A stretch of 64,000 nucleotides of DNA from Mycolicibacterium moriokaense. GTDB lineage: Bacteria; Actinomycetota; Actinomycetes; Mycobacteriales; Mycobacteriaceae. Shown one piece after another: positions 28,166 through 36,299 of this stretch (position 1 is its first letter; the number at the start of each line of letters is the position of its first letter). The notes beneath the pieces were generated by a model, which worked only from the letters and a program-made list of their open reading frames with translations, did not search any database and had not been told where the DNA came from. The translations under genes were made by a program, and so were the position numbers. The stretch is taken from positions 62,001 through 126,000 of the forward strand of contig NZ_QJJU01000017.1 of the NCBI RefSeq assembly GCF_003201655.1, given 5' to 3'.

Positions 28166-28705
28166 CTAGTCGAAGGTGTCGAAGCCCGAGGCGTCGACGT
28201 CCAAGTGGTGATCCGCTGGGACCGAGTGGCTCCAGTCGTCGTGCTCGACGGGGTGGTCGATCGGCGCATCGTCGATCACCGGGCCGTCGAACTGCAGCGA
28301 CGGGTCGTCTGCAGTTGCCATATCGGGCACCGCCGGCTCGTGCAGCGCGTCGAGCGCCGGCTGCAGGCCGGCATCCGGTTCGTGGACCAGGTCGGCGACC
28401 ACCGTATGCGTGTCGTCAGCCGCGACGGCAGGCACATGGTCGTCGAACGCATCGAATGCGGCGGTTGCCGCTCCACTTGTCCACACGTTGCCGGACGGAT
28501 CGTGGAACAGTCCATCGGTGCCCGTGGAGGGCACCGCGGTCGACAGCGATTCCGCGACGACCGGAATCAGATGGTTGACGTCCACGCTGGTCACATCCGT
28601 CAGATTGGCGTCGGCGATCGCCTGCGCCGGATCAGCGGCGTAGGCTGCTGCGGCGTCAGGGTCACTTACCAGCGACATCACAAAGTCGAGTAGCGAGTTT
28701 GCCAT
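28166..28705 (-). CDS. IniB-domain paralogue (Rv0340-like)
   Basis: A 179-residue protein, the length of M. tuberculosis Rv0340. Its first 50 residues (SLLDFVMSLVSDPDAAAAYA, then DPAQAIADANLTDV) align with the opening of IniB, while the rest is Asp/His/Ala/Pro-rich and acidic without the Gly repeats. The domain pattern resembles a small helical domain ending in DPxxAIxxA. A strong GGAAGGAGGG ribosome site and a plausible -10 (TATAAC, 28728-28723) precede it. It shares the TTAGGGG repeat pattern upstream with iniB. Function unknown; co-induction with iniBAC is inferred. Confidence 0.72.
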   Translation of the reverse strand: MANSLLDFVMSLVSDPDAAAAYAADPAQAIADANLTDVTSVDVNHLIPVVAESLSTAVPSTGTDGLFHDPSGNVWTSGAATAAFDAFDDHVPAVAADDTHTVVADLVHEPDAGLQPALDALHEPAVPDMATADDPSLQFDGPVIDDAPIDHPVEHDDWSHSVPADHHLDVDASGFDTFD

Positions 28706-28939
28706 CGAACACCCTCCTTCCCGTTATAGATATATGTGCGGCGTTAGCCCAAAGGCCTGAACCGATGCTATCGACGGATGCGGCGGCGGTGATCGGTGCG
28801 AAACCCACCTCTGGTGTACCAGCGTTAGGGGACTGGCCGTTAGGGGTTCGGCAGCCACTAGGGGGATCTCCCTGTTCCCGACGTCCTGAGCCGCTATCGT
28901 GAGCATCGGCCAAATTCAGGGCCAGCCAATGAGGGGAAA
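28706..28939. promoter_or_regulatory. Divergent control region with TTAGGGG-type repeats
   Basis: GTTAGGGG occurs at 28824-28831 and 28839-28846, and CTAGGGGG at 28858-28865, in the same orientation relative to the leftward Rv0340-like gene as the repeats before iniB, 119-160 bp from its start. On the minus strand TTGGGC (28752-28747) and TATAAC (28728-28723), 18 bp apart, are a candidate promoter for the leftward gene. For the rightward gene GAGGGG lies 5-10 bp before the ATG at 28940. Confidence 0.5.
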
Positions 28940-30721
28940 ATGAGCGACTCACTCGGGTTGTCGATTGGGATGACGAACCTGGTGGCGGCCAGAATGGGCC
29001 GCCCTCCGGTCATGCGCCGTTCGGTCCTCACGCTGTTCAACGACCGCGCCGCAGAAGTCGGCGTGCCCGGCGAAAATCCAAACCTGAACCAGCCCGGCCT
29101 GGTGCTGAGCGGCTTCGTCGAGCGAGTCGGCGATCCGGTTCCGCTGGTGGCCGCCGATGGCTCCCCACACGTCGGCGAGCGAGTGCTCGTCGAGGCCCTC
29201 GACGCGATGGCGCGCACTGTGAGCGGCGGCGCCCCGATCGCGATCGCCGTGCCCGCGCACTGGGGCCCCGCAACCGTCGGTGCGCTTCGAGGCGCGTTGC
29301 GCGCCAAGCCGAGCCTGGCACCGAACGGTGTGCCCGCGGCGCTCGTCCCGGATTCGATCGCGGCTCTCGCCGCGCTGCAGGCCGCACCGGGACTACCTGC
29401 GAGCGGCGTCGTCGCGCTGGTGGACCTGGGCGGTAGCGGAACCAGCATCACGCTTGCCGACGCCGGTTCGCACTTCGCCCAGATCGGCGAGACGGTCCGT
29501 TATTCCGACTTCTCCGGCGACCAGATCGACCAGGCCCTGCTCAACCATGTGGTGTCCGGAATCGCGGACGCCAACAACGCCGATACCACCGGCACGCTGG
29601 GTCTCGGATCACTGGCCCGGCTGCGCGACCAGGCCAGGCAGGCCAAGGAACGGCTGTCCGCCGAGACAGCGACGGTCGTGCCAGCCGAGCTGCCCGGGTT
29701 CAACTCCGACGTCAGGGTCACCCGCAACGAGCTCGAGAGCCTCATGGCAGAGCCGCTGGCCGGTCTGCTCAACGTCATCGAAGAAACGTTGCAGCGCAAC
29801 AACATTCCTGCGGCCAGCGTGTCCGCCGTCGCGACGGTCGGCGGCGGGGCGAACATTCCCCGGGTCACCCAACAACTGTCGGAGCGGCTGCGCGCTCCCG
29901 TCGTCACCACGCCGCAATCTCAACTCAACGTCGCTGCAGGTGCCGCGCTGGTGGCCGACCGGGTGCAGGAGGCGGACGCGCCGACCGGGATGGCGCCGAC
30001 GGGGTTGGCGCCCGCCGCGGACGCGCCGACGGGCATGGCCGCAGCGGGTTGGGCCGCGGGCGCCGCGGGTTTGGCCGCCTCCGAGTCCGCTTCTGACGGC
30101 ACACCTTCGGCGACATTCCGCGCGTTGGCCTGGTCGCAGGATGATGCGCCCGGCGCAGAGCCGGTGCCGTACTCCGGCGAGGACTACACCTTTGATCAGG
30201 GACCGACCGACGCCCGCCCACAGGTCGCGTTCGCACACGAGGAAGAGGGCTATGAGCCCGAGCCGGGGCCGCTGCCCTGGTACAAGCGCCCGCCCATTCT
30301 GTTCGGGGCGGCGGCCGCGGCCGTGCTGTTGGCAATCGGTGGGCTGGCGGTCACGCTCACCGGCACGAGCACCGACACCGGCCCCGTAACCGAGACGGCC
30401 ACTCACGTCGAAACCGGCCCGTCACCCGGGCAGCCGCCGACTTCTGAAGCGCCACAAACGATCACAGTGACCGGTGCCAACGGGGAGCCGAGCACCACGG
30501 TGGTGCAGCCGCCTCCGCCGTCGAGCACGACCACCACGTCTCCGACTACCACCACGACGACAACGACGACCACAACCACGACGACGACGACCACAACCAC
30601 GACGACGACCACGACGCCGCCAACCACGACAACGACGCCGCCAACCACGACGACCACGAAACCGCCGACGACGCCCACCACGACCTCGGCGGCGGCGCTG
30701 GCGCCGGCGACGACCACTTAG
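28940..30721 (+). CDS. Membrane-anchored Hsp70/actin-fold protein with poly-Thr tail
   Basis: A 593-residue protein. Residues 1 to about 330 have the actin/Hsp70 nucleotide-binding fold: SLGLSIGMTN at the phosphate-1 position, VALVDLGGSGTSITL as phosphate-2 and VGGGANIPRV as the adenosine motif. There is no substrate-binding domain; instead an Ala/Gly/Pro/Met linker with ADAPTGMA-type repeats, the PLPWYKRP element, one membrane helix (about 455-475) and a Thr/Pro tail with 24 consecutive Thr. The active-site Asp/Thr after the first strand are replaced (GMTNL), so ATP hydrolysis is uncertain. It is 10 bp upstream of iniR on the same strand, suggesting a shared role in envelope-stress sensing. 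Confidence 0.75.
   Translation: MSDSLGLSIGMTNLVAARMGRPPVMRRSVLTLFNDRAAEVGVPGENPNLNQPGLVLSGFVERVGDPVPLVAADGSPHVGERVLVEALDAMARTVSGGAPIAIAVPAHWGPATVGALRGALRAKPSLAPNGVPAALVPDSIAALAALQAAPGLPASGVVALVDLGGSGTSITLADAGSHFAQIGETVRYSDFSGDQIDQALLNHVVSGIADANNADTTGTLGLGSLARLRDQARQAKERLSAETATVVPAELPGFNSDVRVTRNELESLMAEPLAGLLNVIEETLQRNNIPAASVSAVATVGGGANIPRVTQQLSERLRAPVVTTPQSQLNVAAGAALVADRVQEADAPTGMAPTGLAPAADAPTGMAAAGWAAGAAGLAASESASDGTPSATFRALAWSQDDAPGAEPVPYSGEDYTFDQGPTDARPQVAFAHEEEGYEPEPGPLPWYKRPPILFGAAAAAVLLAIGGLAVTLTGTSTDTGPVTETATHVETGPSPGQPPTSEAPQTITVTGANGEPSTTVVQPPPPSSTTTTSPTTTTTTTTTTTTTTTTTTTTTTTTPPTTTTTPPTTTTTKPPTTPTTTSAAALAPATTT
30535..30700 (+). repeat. ACN-codon tract encoding poly-Thr/Pro
   Basis: The 3' part of the preceding gene is a low-complexity stretch of ACN and CCN triplets; 30547-30618 encodes 24 Thr in a row using mixed ACC, ACG and ACA codons. 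A 20-nt unit of the type ACGACGACCACAACCACGAC recurs within it, and CCGCCAACCACGACNACGAC-type units follow, so replication slippage has shaped it and length variation between strains is expected. Confidence 0.7.
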
Positions 30722-30730
30722 CCGTGCCGC

Positions 30731-33268
30731 ATGACGAGACCGGCGTCCGATCCGCTGACCGACATCCCGCCGGCCGCCCGCGAGATCGTCGAGTCGCTGC
30801 TAACCGCGCCGACGGCCCCGGTCAAGGTGCTGGTGTCCGGAGGCATCGGCACCGGTAAGAGTTCGGTCCTCGCGGCCGTCCGGGCGGCGCTGCGCGACTC
30901 CGGGGTTGCGGTGCTGACGAGGCCGCCCCGCGACGACGACGAATCGGTAGCCGCAATCGTCATCGACGACGTGCACTTGCTCGACGACGCAGAACTCGGC
31001 CAGGTCAGCAAGCGGATCACCGATCCGACGTCGACGGTCGTGGTCGCGGCCGAACCGCTCGCACACCACGCGGCGCTGCGCGCGTTGGCAACCGCCATGG
31101 AGCGGGAGAACCCGACAGTGTCGCTCGGCGCGCTCAGCCCCGCGGAAGTCAACCGCGCTGCGGCCGAAACACTGGGTGCCCCAGCAACTTCCGAGATCGT
31201 CCGGTCGGTCATGATGGCGACGGCCGGTCTGCCTTTCCTGCTGCAGCCCGCGATCTCCGCGGCAGGCTCGCCCGAGGGCGAGGAGCCTGCGACCGCGATC
31301 ATGCAGGCCGCCAAGTTTGCACTCATCGAGCGGCTGCGCAGGCTCGACGAACCGGTGCTCGACACGCTGTTGGTTTCGTCGCTGAGCCCGGAGCTCGGGC
31401 CAGACGATGTCGCCGCGGCGCTACGGGTCGGCCCGGATGAAGCGCAAGCCCTTGTCGACCACGCCCGCGCAAGCGGCTTGATCGAGCCGTCGCACAGCCA
31501 CACGTTCCTGCGATTGGTGCACCGCTGCATCGCGGGGATCATCGGGACCGCGCGCCACCACGACACCGAGATTTCACTACTGCTGTCGCAACTCGAATCA
31601 TCGACGCTGTCAGCGGATCTCGCGTTGCGCTTGGCCGAACACGGGCTGCACGACGACCGGCTGGCCACCGAGCTTTCCGAGCTGGCATCCCGAACCCGTG
31701 CTCAGCCGGCTCGGGCGGCACGGCTATATCGGGCCGCAGCGGATGCCGGTGCGACGGCACTGTCCACGCGCCTCGCCGATGCACTCGCGCTGACCGGTGA
31801 CTGCACCACCGCGGGTCGGCTGGCCGACGAACTGCTCGGCTCCGACGACGCGGCCGAGCGCGCGGCCGCCGTCCGGATCGCCGCAAGCATCGCCGTGCAC
31901 GATGGCAGCGCGGCGCAGGCTGCCGACCTGTTCCGGTGGCTCGGGCCGTATCCCGACGCATTCGTGAGCGCATCGGGCACGGTCGTTTCGGTCGCTGCGG
32001 GTGACCTCGACACCGCACGTGCGGCGTTGAGCGCGGAGAGCGCGGGTCCGCCGACGTCGACGGCGCGCGCCGCACGCAGCCTCGCGGAGGGTCTGCTGTT
32101 GTCGCTGGATCAGCCGTTCCCGATCGCCGTCGCGCGGCTGGGGCATTCGATCACCGCCGAACAACAGCCACCTGGCGTCGCGCCGGACACCCCCGCGGCG
32201 CTGGTGACACTGGCCGCGCTGCACGGCGGCGACCCGGTACGCGCCCGCAGCGTGATCGGCAGGGCCGTGCGTGCGGGCGGTGAGACGGACTCCGCAGATG
32301 AGTCATTTTCGTCCCATCGGCACAGACTGCTGCTCGGCTGGGTGCGAATGCTCGACGGACAGCTGGCCGCCGCTGCCGCCGATGCCGCCGCGACGGCCGA
32401 TGTGGCGCTGCACCGCCGCGACGCGCTCTGGGCCGCCGCGCTGCAGACGGCGATCGCCAGACGCAGCGGCGACAGCGGTGCGGTGCAGAAGCATTGGTAT
32501 GCGGCCGTCGAGGTGCTCGCCGAGTACTCGATTGACTTGTTCTCGCTGCTACCGCTTGGTGAGCTGTGGGTGGCGGCCGCACGGATGCGTCAGGTCGACC
32601 GGTTGCAGCACACCCTCGCCGAGGCGTTCGCCTTGCTCGAGTCGCTCGGCAATCCGGTGCTGTGGTCGGTGCCGCTGCACTGGGCGGGCGTACACGCAGG
32701 GATCCTGGCCGGTTCGCCGGAAATGGTTGCGCCGCACGGTAAGGCGCTGACCGCCGCCGCCACCCACAGTGCATTTGCCAAGGCGCTGGCCTCCGCCGGG
32801 CGCACCTGGCTGCGGGTACTCGCCAATCACGTCGACACCGACGAGGTGACCGCGGCGGCGCGGGGGTTGTCGCAGTTCGGCCTGACCTGGGACGCCACCC
32901 GGTTGGCCAGTCAGGCCGCGCTGCAGACCCCCGACGGTCGCGTCTCAGGGGCGATGCTGCAACTGGCGCGAGACCTCAAACAGACCATCGCGGTCGACGA
33001 CGATCAGGGCCTCGAATCGGTGACCATTGCCGCGGACGGTGCTCGCGGCGTCCCGTCGCGGCCCGCCTCCTCGAGGTTGTCCGACCGCGAACGCGAAGTG
33101 GCCGAACTACTGCTGCTCGGCATGCCCTACCGCGACATCGGCAGCCAGCTGTTCATCTCGGCCAAGACCGTCGAGCACCACGTCGCGCGGATCCGGCGCC
33201 GGCTCGGCGCTGAGTCGCGATCGGAGATGTTGTCGATGCTGCGCGCCATGTTGGCTCCCCAAGGCTGA
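30731..33268 (+). CDS. iniR: IniR, STAND-ATPase LuxR-family activator
   Basis: An 845-residue regulator: P-loop GGIGTGKSS (37-45), Walker B VIDDVHLLD, a long alpha-helical repeat region (about 250-760, TPR-like Ala/Leu pattern) and a C-terminal LuxR HTH (LSDREREVAELLLLGMPYRD with KTVEHHVARIRRRLGA). Orthologue of Rv0339c; the M. marinum homologue is published as the activator of iniBAC. In such proteins an inducer binds the repeat region and ATP-dependent assembly exposes the HTH. The CCCCTAA repeats before iniB and the Rv0340-like gene are candidate binding sites. Confidence 0.9.
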   Translation: MTRPASDPLTDIPPAAREIVESLLTAPTAPVKVLVSGGIGTGKSSVLAAVRAALRDSGVAVLTRPPRDDDESVAAIVIDDVHLLDDAELGQVSKRITDPTSTVVVAAEPLAHHAALRALATAMERENPTVSLGALSPAEVNRAAAETLGAPATSEIVRSVMMATAGLPFLLQPAISAAGSPEGEEPATAIMQAAKFALIERLRRLDEPVLDTLLVSSLSPELGPDDVAAALRVGPDEAQALVDHARASGLIEPSHSHTFLRLVHRCIAGIIGTARHHDTEISLLLSQLESSTLSADLALRLAEHGLHDDRLATELSELASRTRAQPARAARLYRAAADAGATALSTRLADALALTGDCTTAGRLADELLGSDDAAERAAAVRIAASIAVHDGSAAQAADLFRWLGPYPDAFVSASGTVVSVAAGDLDTARAALSAESAGPPTSTARAARSLAEGLLLSLDQPFPIAVARLGHSITAEQQPPGVAPDTPAALVTLAALHGGDPVRARSVIGRAVRAGGETDSADESFSSHRHRLLLGWVRMLDGQLAAAAADAAATADVALHRRDALWAAALQTAIARRSGDSGAVQKHWYAAVEVLAEYSIDLFSLLPLGELWVAAARMRQVDRLQHTLAEAFALLESLGNPVLWSVPLHWAGVHAGILAGSPEMVAPHGKALTAAATHSAFAKALASAGRTWLRVLANHVDTDEVTAAARGLSQFGLTWDATRLASQAALQTPDGRVSGAMLQLARDLKQTIAVDDDQGLESVTIAADGARGVPSRPASSRLSDREREVAELLLLGMPYRDIGSQLFISAKTVEHHVARIRRRLGAESRSEMLSMLRAMLAPQG

Positions 33269-33344
33269 GCCCCCAAGGTCTAGTAAGGGCAACCTTCGTA
33301 GCGGTGTTTCCCCGCGAGATGCAACTATGAGCAGGCATCGAGCG

Positions 33345-33391
33345 AATGTTACTGGCCAGTAACATTCAGTAAGTTACCCTTGAGTAACTTA
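33345..33391. promoter_or_regulatory. Two GTTAC-N6-GTAAC operators upstream of etfD
   Basis: The first is a perfect 22-bp palindrome (33345-33366) with core GTTACTGGCCAGTAAC. The second has 8-bp arms TAAGTTAC (33370-33377) and GTAACTTA (33384-33391) around CCTTGA. Both contain GTTAC-N6-GTAAC, and their centres are 25 bp apart; the second ends 17 bp before the GTG start of etfD. The form is that of TetR/FadR-type operators bound by two dimers; the regulator is not in this window as far as can be told. Confidence 0.7.
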
Positions 33392-33408
33392 GGATCGGGA
33401 GGCACGCG

Positions 33409-36261
33409 GTGGATACGCAGACGCTGATCAGGCTCATCATCGGGCTATTGATGACAGCGGTCGTTCTGGTGTTCGCCGCCAAGCGCGTGCTCTGGCTGAC
33501 GAGCCTGATCCGGTCGGGCCAGAAGACCAGCGACGAGCACGGCCGCAAGGACCACCTGAACACCCGCATCACGACTCAGATCACAGAGGTGTTCGGGCAA
33601 ACCCGGCTGCTGCGTTGGTCGATCCCCGGCATCGCCCACTTCTTCACCATGTGGGGCTTCTTCATTCTCGGCAGCGTTTACCTCGAGGCCTACGGCGTCC
33701 TGTTCAACCCGAAGTTCGCGATCCCGTTCATCGGCCACTGGGACGGGCTGGGCTTCCTTCAGGACTTCTTCGCGCTCGCAGTGCTGCTCGGCATCACCAC
33801 CTTCGCGGTGATCCGGCTGCGCTCGGAGCCCAAGGAGCACGGCCGCGACTCCCGGTTCTACGGTTCGCACACCGGCGGCGCCTGGCTGATCCTGTTCATG
33901 ATCTTCAACGTCGTCTGGACCTACGCGCTGTTCCGCGGCGCTGCCGTGGCCACCGGGAATCTGCCTTACGGCTGGGGCGCCTTCTTCTCACATGGCATCG
34001 GGGCCGCGCTGCAACCGCTCGGCCACACCGCCAACGAGGTCATCGAGACCGTCGCACTGCTGATGCACATCGGCGTCATGCTGATCTTCCTGCTGATCGT
34101 GCTGCACTCCAAGCACCTGCACATCGGCCTCGCGCCAATCAACGTCACCTTCAAGCGGCTCCCGAACGCGCTGGGCCCGCTGCTGCCGATGGAGTCGCAG
34201 GGCCAGCCGATCGACTTCGAGGATCCCGCCGAGGACGCGGTGTTCGGCCGCGGCAAGATCGAGGACTTCACGTGGAAGGGCTACCTCGACTTCACTACGT
34301 GTACCGAATGCGGTCGCTGTCAGTCGCAATGTCCGGCGTGGAACACCGGAAAGCCGTTGTCGCCCAAGCTCGTAATCATGAACCTGCGCGACCACATGTT
34401 CGCCAAGGCGCCATACATCTTGGGCGAGAAGCCCATCCCCGGCGAGGAATCGGGCGCCAAGGAGCTCGAGTCGGCCGAGGGCGGCTTCATCGAGACCAAG
34501 CACGACGAAGAGCACCACGTGCCAGAGTCCGGATTCGAACGGGTGCTGGGCTCCGGCCCGGAACAGGCCACCCGCCCGCTGGTTGGCACGCTGGAGCAGG
34601 GCGGCGTGATCGACCCCGACGTGCTGTGGTCGTGCACCACCTGTGGTGCGTGCGTCGAGCAGTGCCCGGTCGACATCGAGCACATCGACCACATCGTCGA
34701 CATGCGCCGCTACCAGGTGATGATGGAATCGGAATTTCCGTCCGAGCTCGGCGTGCTGTTCAAGAACCTCGAGACCAAGGGCAATCCGTGGGGTCAGAAC
34801 GCCAAGGACCGCACGAACTGGATCGACGAGGTCGACTTCGACGTGCCGGTCTACGGCAAGGACGTCGAGTCCTTCGAGGGCTACGAATACCTGTTCTGGG
34901 TGGGGTGCGCAGGCGCATACGAGGACCGCGCGAAGAAGACCACCAAGGCCGTCGCTGAGTTGCTCGCCATCGCGGGCGTGAAGTACCTGGTGCTTGGCGA
35001 GGGCGAGACCTGCAATGGCGATTCGGCCCGCCGCTCCGGTAACGAGTTCCTGTTCCAGCAGTTGGCCGTGCAGAATGTCGAGACGCTCAACGAGATGTTC
35101 TCCGGAGTCGAGCGGGTGGACCGCAAGGTCGTCGTCACCTGCCCGCACTGCTTCAACACCCTCGGCCGCGAGTACCCGCAGGTCGGCGGCAACTACACAG
35201 TGCTGCACCACACCCAGCTACTGAACCGACTGATCCGCGACAAGAAGCTGGTGCCCGTCAGCCCCGTGGACGGCGGTGCCGACATCACCTACCACGACCC
35301 CTGCTACCTGGGCAGACACAACAAGGTTTACGACGCACCGCGTGAACTGATCGGGGCCTCCGGCGCAAAGCTGACCGAGATGCCCCGGCACGCCGACCGC
35401 GGCCTGTGCTGCGGCGCAGGCGGCGCGCGCATGTGGATGGAAGAGCACATCGGCAAGCGCGTCAACCACGAACGCGTCGAGGAGGCGCTGGACACCGGCG
35501 CGTCGAAGATCGCCACCGGCTGCCCGTTCTGCCGAGTGATGATGACCGACGGTGTCGACGACGTCGCCGCCGCCAACGACGTGCCCAAGGCCGAGGTGCT
35601 CGACGTGGCCCAGCTGCTACTCGGCTCACTCGACACGAGTTCGATCACACTGCCCGAGAAGGGAACGGCCGCAAAGGAATCCGAGGAACGCGCCGCCAAG
35701 GCCGCACCGAAGGTAGAAGCCTCTACCGCGGTCGCCGAACCCGAAGCCAAACCAGAACCGGCGGCCGCCGCCACAACGGAGACCAAGCCGGTGACGGGCC
35801 TTGGTATTGCCGGTGGCGCGAAGCGTCCCGGTGCGAAGAAGGCGGCTGCCCCCGCCGCGCCCGTCGCTGCCGAAGCGTCGGCTCCTGCCGAAGCGCCGGC
35901 TGCCAAGGGCCTCGGCATCGCCGCAGGAGCGAGGAGGCCTGGCGCCAAGAAGGCCGCTCCTGCCGCGCCTTCAGCAGCGGCGCCCCAAGCCGAACCCCAG
36001 GCGGAGCGCGAAGCGCCTGCCGAGCCGGCTAAACCCGAACCAGAGGTCAAGGGACTCGGTATCGCGGCAGGAGCACGGCGGCCCGGCGCGAAGAAGGCGC
36101 CTGCTGCACCGAAACCTGCTGCACCACAACCGGAACCGGCTTCCGACGGCGAATCAGGCCCTGCGCCTGAGCCCTCCGCCGAGGACAACGGAGAGACGGC
36201 TGCGCCGCCGGTGAAGGGCCTGGGCATCGCGAAGGGCGCGCGACCGCCAGGTAAGCGCTGA
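33409..36261 (+). CDS. etfD: EtfD-type membrane iron-sulfur oxidoreductase
   Basis: A 950-residue protein. N-terminal part (about 1-250) has several membrane helices of the NarI-like haem/quinone type; then two [4Fe-4S] motifs CTECGRCQSQCP and CTTCGACVEQCP; then two CCG-type domains (heterodisulfide-reductase HdrD-like), the second with CYLGRHN and CCGAGGARMW; finally an Ala/Pro/Lys tail with four GLGIA-x-GA-x-RPG repeats. Rv0338c, the orthologue, is published as EtfD, which reoxidises electron-transfer flavoprotein during fatty-acid beta-oxidation and passes electrons to the quinone pool. GTG start at 33409, preceded by GGGAGG. Two palindromic operators lie upstream. Confidence 0.9.
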   Translation: MDTQTLIRLIIGLLMTAVVLVFAAKRVLWLTSLIRSGQKTSDEHGRKDHLNTRITTQITEVFGQTRLLRWSIPGIAHFFTMWGFFILGSVYLEAYGVLFNPKFAIPFIGHWDGLGFLQDFFALAVLLGITTFAVIRLRSEPKEHGRDSRFYGSHTGGAWLILFMIFNVVWTYALFRGAAVATGNLPYGWGAFFSHGIGAALQPLGHTANEVIETVALLMHIGVMLIFLLIVLHSKHLHIGLAPINVTFKRLPNALGPLLPMESQGQPIDFEDPAEDAVFGRGKIEDFTWKGYLDFTTCTECGRCQSQCPAWNTGKPLSPKLVIMNLRDHMFAKAPYILGEKPIPGEESGAKELESAEGGFIETKHDEEHHVPESGFERVLGSGPEQATRPLVGTLEQGGVIDPDVLWSCTTCGACVEQCPVDIEHIDHIVDMRRYQVMMESEFPSELGVLFKNLETKGNPWGQNAKDRTNWIDEVDFDVPVYGKDVESFEGYEYLFWVGCAGAYEDRAKKTTKAVAELLAIAGVKYLVLGEGETCNGDSARRSGNEFLFQQLAVQNVETLNEMFSGVERVDRKVVVTCPHCFNTLGREYPQVGGNYTVLHHTQLLNRLIRDKKLVPVSPVDGGADITYHDPCYLGRHNKVYDAPRELIGASGAKLTEMPRHADRGLCCGAGGARMWMEEHIGKRVNHERVEEALDTGASKIATGCPFCRVMMTDGVDDVAAANDVPKAEVLDVAQLLLGSLDTSSITLPEKGTAAKESEERAAKAAPKVEASTAVAEPEAKPEPAAAATTETKPVTGLGIAGGAKRPGAKKAAAPAAPVAAEASAPAEAPAAKGLGIAAGARRPGAKKAAPAAPSAAAPQAEPQAEREAPAEPAKPEPEVKGLGIAAGARRPGAKKAPAAPKPAAPQPEPASDGESGPAPEPSAEDNGETAAPPVKGLGIAKGARPPGKR

Positions 36262-36299
36262 CCTGCGTTTTTACAAAATTGCTGGACGGCAGTGCGATC

